A stretch of DNA of 64,000 nucleotides from an uncultured Eubacteriales bacterium. GTDB taxonomy: Bacteria; Bacillota; Clostridia; Oscillospirales; CAG-272. This document shows positions 15,998-24,444 of the stretch, one piece after another; position 1 is the first letter of the stretch, and every line of letters starts with the position of its first letter. A model generated the notes under the pieces. It saw nothing but the letters and a program-made list of their open reading frames with translations, was not told the origin of the DNA and made no database searches. The position numbers and the translations under genes are program-made. The DNA is taken from NCBI GenBank assembly GCA_934796165.1, contig CAKVOU010000001.1, positions 248,001 through 312,000 on the forward strand, in the 5' to 3' direction.

Positions 15998-16925
15998 CTG
16001 TGGTATCCTCCTTGTCTTCAGAGTATCGGAAATATCGTTTTGCAAGTTCCCACATATCTTCGGCGAGCGGCGCACGGAAGGTGACCCGGTGTCCGTCGGC
16101 AGGGTGCGGGATGGTGAGTTCATATGCGTGGAGTGCGTGCCTCGGAATATCGGTTGAGGGGGAACCGTAGAGGTCGTCTCCCGTGATCGGCGTACCGATT
16201 GAAGCAAAGTGTACCCGGATCTGATGGGTCCTCCCGGTTTTCGGATGTATCTCGACGAGACTATGGGTACCGTTTTCCGCGAGCACGCGGTATCCGGTGA
16301 CCGCCCGCATGGCGCCCGGCGCACTCTCGTCGCAGATCACCCGGCAGATCACGGAATTCTCTCCGCGGCAGATAAAGCGGTCAATGACGTCCTCACGTTT
16401 TTCCGGAACGCCGTCCAGAATGGCAAGGTATGTTTTCTGTATTTCCCCGCGTGTCATGGAGCGATAGAGCCGCAGGGAAGAGAGGCGGTTTTTGGCGACA
16501 AGCACCAGCCCGCTCGTATTGCGGTCAAGACGATTGACGGGGCGGAAGACAAAAGGTTCCCCCGTTTCGCGGTAATGCCACGCGAGCGCGTTGGCAAGCG
16601 TGTCGTCGGTATGCCCGTGCGAGGGGTGGGTCGGCATGTCCGCAGGCTTGTTGCAAAGGACAATATCCGCGTCCTCGTACACAATGTCCAGCGGGAGCCG
16701 GACGGGAAGTATCTTTTCGCTCGGTTCCGTATCCTCGGTCTCAAGGCGCAGGACGTCGCCCGCCTGCAGAACATGGCGCACGGTGACGTGCGAGCCGTTT
16801 ACCGTAATTCCCGTGTCGGAAGAATATTTCAGCTTGGTAAGGAACCGGGTGGAGAGCTTCATCTCCTTTGTAAGAATCTCCTTGACGGTTTTCCCCGCGC
16901 GTTCCTTTGTTATGACGATCTCCAT
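15990..16925 (-). CDS. RluA family RNA pseudouridine synthase
   Basis: A 311-residue enzyme converting uridine to pseudouridine in rRNA or tRNA. An N-terminal S4 domain (about 1-70) precedes the catalytic domain with RPVNRLDRNTSGLVL, the RluA motif II whose Asp is catalytic; the first position is Asn instead of the common His, which many homologues share. The C-terminal HPKTGRTHQIRVHFA motif is intact. Specificity among RluA, RluC and RluD types cannot be read. ATG 16925 is used with GGAGGT five bases upstream; a GTG at 16931 overlaps the ribosome site. It is the first gene of an operon with the DUF3810 gene. Confidence 0.92.
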   Translation of the reverse strand: MEIVITKERAGKTVKEILTKEMKLSTRFLTKLKYSSDTGITVNGSHVTVRHVLQAGDVLRLETEDTEPSEKILPVRLPLDIVYEDADIVLCNKPADMPTHPSHGHTDDTLANALAWHYRETGEPFVFRPVNRLDRNTSGLVLVAKNRLSSLRLYRSMTRGEIQKTYLAILDGVPEKREDVIDRFICRGENSVICRVICDESAPGAMRAVTGYRVLAENGTHSLVEIHPKTGRTHQIRVHFASIGTPITGDDLYGSPSTDIPRHALHAYELTIPHPADGHRVTFRAPLAEDMWELAKRYFRYSEDKEDTTDA

Positions 16926-16950
16926 AAGCACCTCCGGTTGCGGATACTAT

Positions 16951-16979
16951 ATTATACCTGCTTTTCGGGGCGGTTACAA
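16951..16979 (-). promoter_or_regulatory. Promoter of the pseudouridine synthase operon
   Basis: On the minus strand TTGTAA (16979-16974), a 17-bp spacer and TATAAT (16956-16951), 26 bp before the start. Confidence 0.75.
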
Positions 16980-17008
16980 GTAAAACGTGTGAAAGTTTCG
17001 GAAAATCC

Positions 17009-17037
17009 TTGAAAAAGGGCAGGCGCTGTGCTACAAT
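17009..17037 (+). promoter_or_regulatory. Promoter of the CmpB-like / esterase operon
   Basis: TTGAAA at 17009-17014, a 17-bp spacer and TACAAT at 17032-17037. It is the reason to reject a GTG start at 17028. Confidence 0.75.
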
Positions 17038-17066
17038 GGGGACAGCAATTGCGGGGAGGGGAAACG

Positions 17067-17837
17067 GTGCAATATATCCTGAATTATCTTTTTTTGTTTT
17101 CGGTCGGCAGTATGCTCGGCTGGGTGCTGGAGGTCTTTTTCCGCCGCTTCTTTTCAAGGAACAATCCGGAGCGCAAGTGGATCAACCCCGGCTTTCTGAA
17201 CGGCCCCTGCCTGCCGCTTTACGGCTTCGGGCTGTGCTTTCTGTATCTGCTTGCGGGCATTGACCTGTCGGCAATTACCAATACAGCACTTCGGTATGTC
17301 GTGACCTTTCTTCTGATGGCGACGGCAATGACGCTCATCGAGTACATCGCCGGGCTGATCTTCGTCAAAGGCATGAACGTCAAACTGTGGGATTACAGTC
17401 AGATGTGGGGCAACATCCAGGGGATCATCTGCCCGCTCTTTTCCTTCTTCTGGGCGGTGCTTGCCGCTGTGTATTATTTCCTGATCCACCCGCACGTGAC
17501 CGGAGCGGTCTTGTGGTTTGTGGGACATCCGCTCTTCTCCTTTGTGATCGGCGTGTTCTACGGGGTGTTCTTCGTGGATTTCGCCGTTTCCGTCAACCTG
17601 CTTGCAAAGCTCCGTAAGTTTGCGTCGGATAACGGGATCATTGTCAAATACGAGGAACTCAAAGCCCATTCGAGAAAACTCAAAGAGGAACGACGGGAGA
17701 AGCTGCGCTTCCTTTTTGCATTCCGCTCTTCCAATTCCTTTGCCGAACAGATGAAAAAATTCCGCGAGGACGGACACGGATTTGAACCGATCCGCCGCCT
17801 CAAAAAACAACGTTCCGAGGAGAAAAAACATGATTGA
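17067..17837 (+). CDS. CmpB-like integral membrane protein (putative ABC permease, COG4905)
   Basis: A 256-residue membrane protein with six or so hydrophobic segments up to residue 190 and a basic cytosolic C-terminal tail (KLKEERREKLRF onward). The N-terminal segment with GSMLGWVLEVFFRR and the FLNGPCLPLYGFG loop are the hallmarks of the family PF06541, often named ABC_trans_CmpB without proof of transport. GTG 17067 has GGGGAGGG six bases upstream. The next gene, an SGNH-type hydrolase, overlaps its end by 8 bp, which suggests a joint envelope role. Confidence 0.8.
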   Translation: MQYILNYLFLFSVGSMLGWVLEVFFRRFFSRNNPERKWINPGFLNGPCLPLYGFGLCFLYLLAGIDLSAITNTALRYVVTFLLMATAMTLIEYIAGLIFVKGMNVKLWDYSQMWGNIQGIICPLFSFFWAVLAAVYYFLIHPHVTGAVLWFVGHPLFSFVIGVFYGVFFVDFAVSVNLLAKLRKFASDNGIIVKYEELKAHSRKLKEERREKLRFLFAFRSSNSFAEQMKKFREDGHGFEPIRRLKKQRSEEKKHD

Positions 17838-18732
17838 TTTTGACACACTGAAAAATGCGGACGCCGCGGTGGTCTTTGTCAGCGGGCAGTCCAACGCGCA
17901 CGCGCATCTGCAGGCGATGGCGGAAACGGACCGTGTGACCGTGCCGATGAAAAACGTCTTCAAGCTGGACGCGGATAAAAACCAGTCCTTTGATACAACC
18001 GATGTGACCTGGAGCGGGTTTACCACCGCAAATTACAATCTCGGTGAGGTGCAGGACCACACCTATTCCTTTGCGTACTATCTTGCGACCAAGTGGCAGA
18101 AGGCGAAAGATGAAGGCAAGCCGCTGCCCGATCTTTATATTGTACAGATGTCCATCGGAAGTCAGGGAATTCTGAACGGGTTGTGGAACAAGGACATTTC
18201 GCCCGTGATCATCCCGGGACCGATCGGTGTCTGCTGGGTGTCGCTTTACTGGCTCGCCCTGCACGTCAATCCGCTTGTGATGAAAAATCTGAAGGCGCAC
18301 TTCCGGTCGCCGGTGGTGCTCGGGTGGCACTGGATCGGAAGCGATCAGGATACCATGCACGGCGGCTTTGACAACCCGGAATTTGAGAAGCGTTACGACG
18401 AATTCTTCGACGCAATGCTCCCGACCATGGATGACCCGCCCCTGTATCTGTATAAGCCGGTCTACTATAAGCTGGTGAAGAACAATGATCTGATCACCAT
18501 GGAGGGAATCCGCGCCGTAACGGCGGAGCTGCGCCGCCAGATGACGCGCTATGCGCGCAGTATGCTGGTGGAGGTCGATCGGGATTGCCCGCTGTGGAAT
18601 CCTGACGATGAGCTTCTCGGCGTATTCAGTGCGGACAATATCCACTATCGCAAAGAAACGCATGAATGGCTTGCCGACCGCTTCTTCCGAGAGATCCTGC
18701 ATGACCGGAAGCTGGACGAACAAGAGAACTGA
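17830..18732 (+). CDS. SGNH-type hydrolase, sialate O-acetylesterase-like
   Basis: A 300-residue protein. Near the N-terminus VSGQSNAH matches the GQSN block that holds the nucleophilic Ser in carbohydrate-esterase family 6 and sialate O-acetylesterases. Near the C-terminus FSADNIHYRKETHEWLA supplies the Asp-x-x-His pair of SGNH enzymes, and VQMSIGSQGI matches the middle block. No signal peptide is visible, so it probably acts in the cytoplasm on an acetylated sugar or similar ester. The ATG lies inside the end of the CmpB-like gene, so the genes are translationally coupled. Activity is inferred from three short motifs. Confidence 0.62.
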   Translation: MIDFDTLKNADAAVVFVSGQSNAHAHLQAMAETDRVTVPMKNVFKLDADKNQSFDTTDVTWSGFTTANYNLGEVQDHTYSFAYYLATKWQKAKDEGKPLPDLYIVQMSIGSQGILNGLWNKDISPVIIPGPIGVCWVSLYWLALHVNPLVMKNLKAHFRSPVVLGWHWIGSDQDTMHGGFDNPEFEKRYDEFFDAMLPTMDDPPLYLYKPVYYKLVKNNDLITMEGIRAVTAELRRQMTRYARSMLVEVDRDCPLWNPDDELLGVFSADNIHYRKETHEWLADRFFREILHDRKLDEQEN

Positions 18733-18774
18733 CCCGTCCCGGCGCGACAGTTTTGAAAACCGCGCCCCGAAAAC

Positions 18775-18828
18775 AAAAAAGAGGATGTTCAAAAACTCAA
18801 AATGAGTTTTTGAACATCCTCTTTTTTT
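18775..18828. terminator. Strong bidirectional terminator after the esterase gene
   Basis: A 24-bp stem (18775-18798 with 18804-18827) with A and T runs at its ends: GAGGATGTTCAAAAACTC pairs perfectly with its complement. It separates the convergent esterase gene and small hypothetical gene. Confidence 0.95.
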
Positions 18829-18835
18829 ACATTGT

Positions 18836-19129
18836 TTATGCCTGCAAAAAACGTTCCAGCCAGACAACGCCGATGCCAAACGCGTCGTAAAGTCCGTCCT
18901 TCTGTCCCTGCTTGAGAATATTGGTCGGATCCTTGGAGTCGATCACCTGGATCAGGATCTTTCCGGGAACCTCCGTGTCGTTTTCTTTCTTATAAGACAT
19001 GATCTCAAGAACGAGATAACATTTCTCGCTCAGATCGCCGTAGCAAATGGTGTTGCCTTCCCGGACGAGCGGTCTTCCGAGGTATTCAAGGTATTTGCCG
19101 GACACCTTGGCACGCTTTTCTTCTGCCAT
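18836..19129 (-). CDS. Conserved small hypothetical protein
   Basis: A 97-residue soluble protein that I cannot assign. It starts basic (MAEEKRAKVSGKYLEYLG), has a beta-rich middle (CYGDLSEKCYLVLEIMSY, then ILIQVIDS) and a hydrophobic end (FGIGVVWLERFLQA). ATG 19129 has AGGAGG seven bases upstream and a near-consensus promoter, so the gene is real. It is single, with convergent and divergent neighbours that give no hint of its role. Confidence 0.75.
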   Translation of the reverse strand: MAEEKRAKVSGKYLEYLGRPLVREGNTICYGDLSEKCYLVLEIMSYKKENDTEVPGKILIQVIDSKDPTNILKQGQKDGLYDAFGIGVVWLERFLQA

Positions 19130-19177
19130 GCGAATTCCTCCTGTTCTCCCACAATGGGTATTATACTCTGAATTATT

Positions 19178-19206
19178 ATTATAACACAGGATCTGCAACA
19201 AGTCAA
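19178..19206 (-). promoter_or_regulatory. Promoter of the small hypothetical gene
   Basis: On the minus strand TTGACT (19206-19201), a 17-bp spacer and TATAAT (19183-19178) with an extended TGT. Confidence 0.78.
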
Positions 19207-19284
19207 GACCCGCGGAAAATAAATCGCAGAACCGGTGTCCTGACTTCTGTCGTTCCCAAAGAGCGGGGAAATTTTTTCAGAATT

Positions 19285-20544
19285 TTAATTATCAATGCCC
19301 GGAAGCCGAGCCCGGTCATTTTTTCGGATCACGGGCGACTGACGGAGAAACCATCCGCTCTCCCGTCTCTTCGGCATGGCGAGGGTGTAGAGCGCATCCG
19401 CCCGGCGATCCAATGCCGCTTGCCGCAATGCCGCTTCCGTCGTCGGGATATCGGCAGGTTTGGAGACAAAGAAGCCGGAATTGTCTGTTTTTCTGAGACC
19501 CGCAAGCAGAGGACAGCCGGCTTCGTTTGCCGCAAGTACCCGGCAAAACGCAGGGGGATTCCGGAGGTCCTCCGGTGTGACGCCGATTGCCGCAAACAGG
19601 ATTGCCCGGCGGATGCGGGTGTCCGTGTATTTTTTGGTGGCGACCTCTGCGAGCAATTCTCTGTAGGTTGTCGCGCTTCCGGCGGCACGGATCAGGCGTT
19701 CGGCAAAGCCTCCGGATAATTCCGCATAGCGGGCGGCGGCTTCCGGTGAGGTCAGACGCAGAACGGGGAGGAGAAGTGCTCCCAATGCATCGGGAGAAAC
19801 AGGCGCTTCGCCTTCTTCCACCGCGCGTCTGAGGATCGGAAGCGTTTGGAGAGGAATGTAGTCCGCGAGCCGGTCGAGCGCTTCGGCGCCGCCACTGACG
19901 TCTTGCGCACTCTCTCCGAGAATCACTCTGCGCAGCGCGGTGGCGGACGGGTGCCTGCCGACGGTCAAAGTCTTTTCCGCATAGCCGGAGCCATCCCGCA
20001 GGACCGGATAAACGCCGAATCCCGCATGTTCCTGTTTCATCGCGCGCAGATACGCGACGGCAAGCAGGTCATTGGGGGATAGCTGAGGGGCAACTCCCGC
20101 GAGCGCTCCTGCCACCTCCGCCCAGACGGCGGCGATTCCTTTTTCGGGATGGGCTGCGGATTCTTTTCTGATAAGCTCCGGGAAATCCTCGCGAGCCGTT
20201 ACGTCCGCAAGACGTTTCAGCATGTCAAGGTCCCCCGTCTCCGTGCCGAAGCTGAGTGCGTCAATTCCGACACGTCCGAAGATCCGGACCCCCGCGCCGG
20301 CAAAATATTCGGCGCTCGCGGAGGAGTAGGGAAACGGCAGTTCCAGGACAAGATCCGCGCCCGCCGCAAGCGCACACTCCGCCCGGCGATACCGGGAAAA
20401 GAGCGCAGGCTCTCCCCGCTCGACAAAGTTCCCGCTCATAAGGCAGACGATTCGCTCAAACCCTGCCTCTTTGAGGCGGGTGAAGTGAGACAGATGTCCC
20501 GAGTGAAACGGATTGTATTCGCAGATGATCCCCGCCGTTTTCAT
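19285..20544 (-). CDS. tmcAL: tRNA(Met) cytidine acetate ligase TmcAL
   Basis: A 419-residue enzyme that activates acetate with ATP and acetylates C34 of elongator tRNA(Met). The N-terminal GIICEYNPFHSGHLSH holds the nucleotidyltransferase HxGH-type motif, followed by MSGNFVERGEPALF, the YlbM/TmcAL signature. Length and order match Bacillus TmcAL. It is a single gene. Between it and its left neighbour lies about 155 bp without a strong terminator in this strand. Confidence 0.92.
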   Translation of the reverse strand: MKTAGIICEYNPFHSGHLSHFTRLKEAGFERIVCLMSGNFVERGEPALFSRYRRAECALAAGADLVLELPFPYSSASAEYFAGAGVRIFGRVGIDALSFGTETGDLDMLKRLADVTAREDFPELIRKESAAHPEKGIAAVWAEVAGALAGVAPQLSPNDLLAVAYLRAMKQEHAGFGVYPVLRDGSGYAEKTLTVGRHPSATALRRVILGESAQDVSGGAEALDRLADYIPLQTLPILRRAVEEGEAPVSPDALGALLLPVLRLTSPEAAARYAELSGGFAERLIRAAGSATTYRELLAEVATKKYTDTRIRRAILFAAIGVTPEDLRNPPAFCRVLAANEAGCPLLAGLRKTDNSGFFVSKPADIPTTEAALRQAALDRRADALYTLAMPKRRESGWFLRQSPVIRKNDRARLPGIDN

Positions 20545-20633
20545 GTGTGTGTCCTTCCTTTTTGAAAAACTCCGGACAAAATTTCCGGAGCCTGCTTTTA
20601 CCCACGGAAAAATCCTTCCCGGTTTCTTCTGAA

Positions 20634-20662
20634 ATTATATCATTTGAGCGGATGCCTGTCAA
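20634..20662 (-). promoter_or_regulatory. tmcAL promoter
   Basis: On the minus strand a full consensus TTGACA (20662-20657), a 17-bp spacer and TATAAT (20639-20634) with TGA before it. Confidence 0.85.
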
Positions 20663-20699
20663 CGATGCCAAAAAAATCGGTAAAAAATTCGGAAAACTC

Positions 20700-20728
20700 T
20701 TGACAATCCGGGCAGGATTCGGTATAAT
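20700..20728 (+). promoter_or_regulatory. Promoter of yceD-rpmF
   Basis: Full consensus TTGACA at 20700-20705, a 17-bp spacer and TATAAT at 20723-20728, 49 bp before the yceD start. Confidence 0.88.
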
Positions 20729-20777
20729 AAGTAATGTCGCGTTTTATGGCAACTGTATGTTCGGAGGATGTATATAA

Positions 20778-21308
20778 ATGACTCTCGATATGGGTCCGAT
20801 GCTCCGTGGGGAGACTGATCGGATAAAGATCGATTATATGCTGAGCCCGGAATCGGTCAGGGGAGCGGAGTTTTCAAGCGATGCTCACGTGACCGGAGAG
20901 ATCACGGATGACGGCGGATATATGCAGATGAAGCTGGAGGCGGAGCTTCCGTACAAAACGGTTTGTGCGAGATGCCTGACTCCCGTGGAAGATGTATTCC
21001 GCATGGAGTTTGTCCGCACGGTTGCAGACGAAGGTACGCTGACCGAAGAACAGTTGGAAGCCAATGTGGACGAGTATGTCGTGATCGAACACGGCAAGCT
21101 CAACGTTGACGAAGAGCTCCGCGAGAATCTGATTCTGGAATTTCCCATGAAAATCCTCTGCCGTGAGGATTGCCCCGGCCTTTGTCCGAAATGCGGGAAA
21201 CCGTTGAAGGACGGGGATTGCGGTTGCAAAACCGTGGAAATTGATCCGAGACTGGCGGTTCTGAAAAACTGGAAACCGGCAAGCGACGACGAAAACACAG
21301 AGTCATAA
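20778..21308 (+). CDS. yceD: YceD/DUF177 family 23S rRNA accumulation protein
   Basis: A 176-residue protein of the DUF177 family, which supports 23S rRNA accumulation and is typically encoded right before rpmF, as here. The conserved CARCLTPVED segment (near residue 58) and the C-terminal CREDCPGLCPKCGK...CGC cysteines, a likely zinc site, are present. GGAGG precedes the ATG. Neighbour rpmF starts 50 bp later. Confidence 0.9.
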   Translation: MTLDMGPMLRGETDRIKIDYMLSPESVRGAEFSSDAHVTGEITDDGGYMQMKLEAELPYKTVCARCLTPVEDVFRMEFVRTVADEGTLTEEQLEANVDEYVVIEHGKLNVDEELRENLILEFPMKILCREDCPGLCPKCGKPLKDGDCGCKTVEIDPRLAVLKNWKPASDDENTES

Positions 21309-21358
21309 CGATAAGATCGGCGCGCGATGCGCGCATCTGTAAGGAGGTGTAGGTAAAC

Positions 21359-21553
21359 ATGGCAGTTCCGAAGAAAAAAGTATCCAAAGCACGCAGAGAT
21401 AAGAGACGTTCCAATAACAGCAAGCTCTCCATCCCGGGCCTTGTGAAGTGCTCCAACCCCGCCTGCGGCGAGATGGTCCGCCCGCATTGCGTGTGCAAGG
21501 CTTGCGGTTATTACAACGGCAAACAGGTTCTGAAGGTCAAGAAGGACGCTTGA
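21359..21553 (+). CDS. rpmF: 50S ribosomal protein L32
   Basis: A 64-residue basic ribosomal protein beginning MAVPKKKVSKARRDKRRSNN. It has the zinc-ribbon form: Cys31 and Cys36 then Cys46 and Cys49 (CSNPAC and CKAC). GGAGGTGTAGGTAA precedes the ATG. Gene order yceD-rpmF is conserved in bacteria. Confidence 0.97.
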   Translation: MAVPKKKVSKARRDKRRSNNSKLSIPGLVKCSNPACGEMVRPHCVCKACGYYNGKQVLKVKKDA

Positions 21554-21695
21554 GTCGTTTCCTGACAAAGAACGGAAAAAGGATTCAGACGGTTTCATCT
21601 GTGATGCTGTTTGGGTCCTTTTTGCTCTATATTGCCGGATTCCCGAAGATTTCCAATTACGGCGGGACACACCGCTTTTGCCCGGAGGTGCAGCA

Positions 21696-22805
21696 ATGAA
21701 AAAATGGCTTTTGAGATCCGTGGTGCTCCTGCTCGCCGCAGCGATTCTTTTGATGTCCTGCGCGTGCGGAAAGAAAGATACGGAAACCGAGTCCGGTGAG
21801 GTCGTCGGGGCGCCGGAGTCAGGAAAAACCTATGAACCAAAGGACGGTCGGCTGTTCTATCTGTCCAATGACCTGTCGGAATATGTGAGTCTTGCCTCCT
21901 TCAGCGGACTTTCCGTGACGGTGGACATGAAAGCCGTTGACGAGAACGTAGAGAAATCGCTGAGAGAGCTGTCAAAATCCTATGCGACGGTCAGTACGGG
22001 CAAAACCGTTGCGGAGGGGGACGTGGTACTCTGCAATTTCACCGGATATGTGGACGGCAAGAAATTCACCTCGGCTACCAATGAACAGATTGATGTCTCA
22101 AAGAACGGCTACGAGAAGATCCCCGGACTTGCCGAAGGACTGGTCGGCGCGGTGCCCGGCAATACGTGGCGAGTGAATGTCACATTGCCGTCCGATTACA
22201 GTGAATCGGAATACGCCGGAAAGCAGGCGACCATTGAGGTGGCGGTCGGCTATGTGATCACACCCTCTCTTACGAATGAGAATGTGCAGGATTATACGTC
22301 CGGGAAATACAAGAGTATTTCCGAATACAAAAAGTATCTGCGCGAGGAGAACTATCGCTCGTCAGCGGTGCAGTCCTTAATCGGCAAGATCCGCGAGCAG
22401 GCAACCTTCAAAGAAACCTTTGATGCTGCCCTCGAGCAGTGCTACCGGGATCTGGTTCAGATGATCACCTCCAATACGGATATGACCTATGAGGAATATC
22501 TGAAGGCAAACGGATTTACCGATGCGGATATCCGCGGGATGGCAAAAGACAGTTACGAATACAATCTGGTGATGTACCGTCTGGTACAGATTACCGGGAT
22601 TCAGGTATACGAAGGCGACTATTATCCCAAGTTTGAAGAATTTGTCAAGGAGTATCAGTCGCAAAGAGAAGCGGCAGGGGACAGTGTTTCACGGGAGGAT
22701 GCGGAGAAATACATCAACGAAAACCGGGAACTGGTGATCTCCTCGTGCCTGGAAACAAAGGTATTCGACTATCTCCTTGCCAACAATAAAGTGGAGAAAA
22801 AGTGA
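21696..22805 (+). CDS. FKBP-type prolyl isomerase / trigger-factor-like lipoprotein
   Basis: A 369-residue exported lipoprotein. A signal peptide (LLLAAAILLMSC) ends at Cys22 or Cys24. Residues 105-190 form an FKBP domain (GDVVLCNFTGYVDGKKF, then a GLVGAVPGNTWRVNVTLP strand). The rest is helical and resembles the C-terminal chaperone arms of trigger factor, ending ETKVFDYLLANNKV. The protein thus looks like trigger factor without its ribosome-binding domain moved to the outer membrane face, where it may fold secreted proteins as PrsA does. ATG 21696 has GGAGG nine bases upstream. It follows rpmF by 142 bp and may share its transcript. Confidence 0.8.
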   Translation: MKKWLLRSVVLLLAAAILLMSCACGKKDTETESGEVVGAPESGKTYEPKDGRLFYLSNDLSEYVSLASFSGLSVTVDMKAVDENVEKSLRELSKSYATVSTGKTVAEGDVVLCNFTGYVDGKKFTSATNEQIDVSKNGYEKIPGLAEGLVGAVPGNTWRVNVTLPSDYSESEYAGKQATIEVAVGYVITPSLTNENVQDYTSGKYKSISEYKKYLREENYRSSAVQSLIGKIREQATFKETFDAALEQCYRDLVQMITSNTDMTYEEYLKANGFTDADIRGMAKDSYEYNLVMYRLVQITGIQVYEGDYYPKFEEFVKEYQSQREAAGDSVSREDAEKYINENRELVISSCLETKVFDYLLANNKVEKK

Positions 22806-22915
22806 TCCGGTACCGGGAGGCGGAACCAAAGGAGGGCGGAGACACCGTGCCTTCTCTTTTCCCGGAATCATCTGACGTCTGAGAGAATACAGCATGACCG
22901 GAAGGGGGAAAACTG

Positions 22916-23854
22916 GTGTTCGGATATATCAGGACACGCACGGGCGATTTGCTTGTGCGCGAGGACGCGTATTACCGTGCCGCATACTGCGGGCTTTGCC
23001 GGGCGCACGGAAAGTGTACGGGGCAGTGCTCGCGGTGTTTCCTAAGCTATGATTTTGCCTTTTTCGCCATTGTCCGCAGCGTGCTTGCGGGAGAGGATCC
23101 GCAACCGGAGGGCAGACGGTGTTTCCTGCACCCCTTCAGAAAACGTCCGATACTGGAGTGCACACAGTCCTACCGCGATACCGCGTATTGGGCGGCGCTA
23201 TTGACTGCATACAAGAATCTGGATGATCTGCATGATGAACGGGGGGGACGCCGCGTCCGCGCGGCGCTTCTGCGCCCGTTTCTGTCCACCGGAAAGCGGA
23301 GGGCGGAAAAGAAGGTGCCGCGCCTGCTGGCGGATGAGATCCGGGAACAATTGGACCGGCTCAGACGTCTGGAAGAAAAGCGGATCGCCTCCGCCGATCA
23401 GTATGCCGAGGTGTTCGGAACGCTGATCGGAACGGCTTTGTCCGCAGGACTGGAAAAGGACGCTGCGCGTATTGCGCAGTCGATGGGCTTTCACCTCGGA
23501 AAATGGGTGTATCTCATTGACGCGGCGGATGATTTTGAAGAGGATATGAAGCGTGGACGGTTCAATCCGTTCGCGTGCTTATATGAGACCGATCATCTGA
23601 CGGAGGCGCACAAAAGCGCGATCCGGACAGCGCTGACGGCAGAGCTGATAGAAGCGAAAAACGGTGCGGATCTTCTCGTGTATCCCCATACGGGGGACGA
23701 ACGGGAGGGAATTATCCGCAATGTACTGGAATCCGGAATGCCGGACATCGCAGAGCGAATTCTCGATGGTTGTCCAAAGACCGGTTCAAAAACGAAATCC
23801 AAGCCCGGAGCGGGAACAAGGAAAGAGGTGGCTGACAGTGACAGATCCGTATAA
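22916..23854 (+). CDS. DUF5685 family protein
   Basis: A 312-residue soluble protein of a Firmicutes family without known function. It opens MFGYIRTRTGDLLVRED and has a Cys cluster (CGLCRAHGKCTGQCSRC, residues about 25-41) that could bind zinc or iron-sulfur. A mostly helical body follows with an AADDFEEDMKRGRFNP segment near residue 205, reminiscent of all-alpha enzymes with acidic metal sites. It starts with GTG after AAGGGGG. Its last 17 bp overlap the J-domain gene, a pairing that points to a common role. Confidence 0.75.
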   Translation: MFGYIRTRTGDLLVREDAYYRAAYCGLCRAHGKCTGQCSRCFLSYDFAFFAIVRSVLAGEDPQPEGRRCFLHPFRKRPILECTQSYRDTAYWAALLTAYKNLDDLHDERGGRRVRAALLRPFLSTGKRRAEKKVPRLLADEIREQLDRLRRLEEKRIASADQYAEVFGTLIGTALSAGLEKDAARIAQSMGFHLGKWVYLIDAADDFEEDMKRGRFNPFACLYETDHLTEAHKSAIRTALTAELIEAKNGADLLVYPHTGDEREGIIRNVLESGMPDIAERILDGCPKTGSKTKSKPGAGTRKEVADSDRSV

Positions 23855-24443
23855 GGTACTCGGTGTTTCACCGACAGCGAGCGATGAAGAGGTTAAAAAA
23901 GCGTACCGCGATCTGGCGCGCAAGTATCACCCTGACAAATACGCGGAAAGCGATCTCAAGGATCTGGCAAACGAAAAGATGCAGGAGATCAACGCGGCAT
24001 ATGAAGAAATCCAGACCCGGAGAAAGAACGGCGGAAAGGGAAACGGGGCTTCAAGCGGGGGCGCTTACGGAGCCTATTCCGGTCAGACACGTACCTCCGG
24101 CGGCAACGAGACCTATTCCCGCGTGCGCATGATGATCAATAACGGTCAGATCGACGACGCGGAGCGGACGCTCAATTCCATTCCCGCCAATATGCATGAC
24201 GCGGAATGGTTCTTCCTTATGGGTTGCGTTCTTTTGCGCCGCGGCAGATACGTGGATGCCCAGCAGTATTTCAATACCGCCTGCGGGATGGATCCGTACA
24301 ACATGGAGTACCGGCAGGCGCGTGACCGGCTGGTGCAGCAGACCTCCGCCTACGGAACTTCTTCCGGCGGGTGCGGGTTCTGGGATGTCTGCCAGGCGCT
24401 GATCTGCGCGGATTGCTGTTGCAGTCTGTCGAGAGGTTGCTGA
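23838..24443 (+). CDS. J-domain protein with Cys-rich C-terminal tail
   Basis: A 201-residue DnaJ-like co-chaperone. The J-domain is residues 1-58 with HPD at 31-33 (KYHPDKYAES). A Gly/Ser linker follows (70-95), then helical repeats resembling TPRs (about 96-170). The last 25 residues are hydrophobic and hold seven Cys (CGFWDVCQALICADCCCSLSRGC). There is no zinc-finger or substrate domain of classic DnaJ. It probably recruits DnaK to a special client, maybe the neighbouring DUF5685 or membrane protein. The GTG at 23838 is chosen because the J-domain begins there and GAGGT lies upstream. Confidence 0.85.
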   Translation: MTDPYKVLGVSPTASDEEVKKAYRDLARKYHPDKYAESDLKDLANEKMQEINAAYEEIQTRRKNGGKGNGASSGGAYGAYSGQTRTSGGNETYSRVRMMINNGQIDDAERTLNSIPANMHDAEWFFLMGCVLLRRGRYVDAQQYFNTACGMDPYNMEYRQARDRLVQQTSAYGTSSGGCGFWDVCQALICADCCCSLSRGC

Positions 24444-24444
24444 A

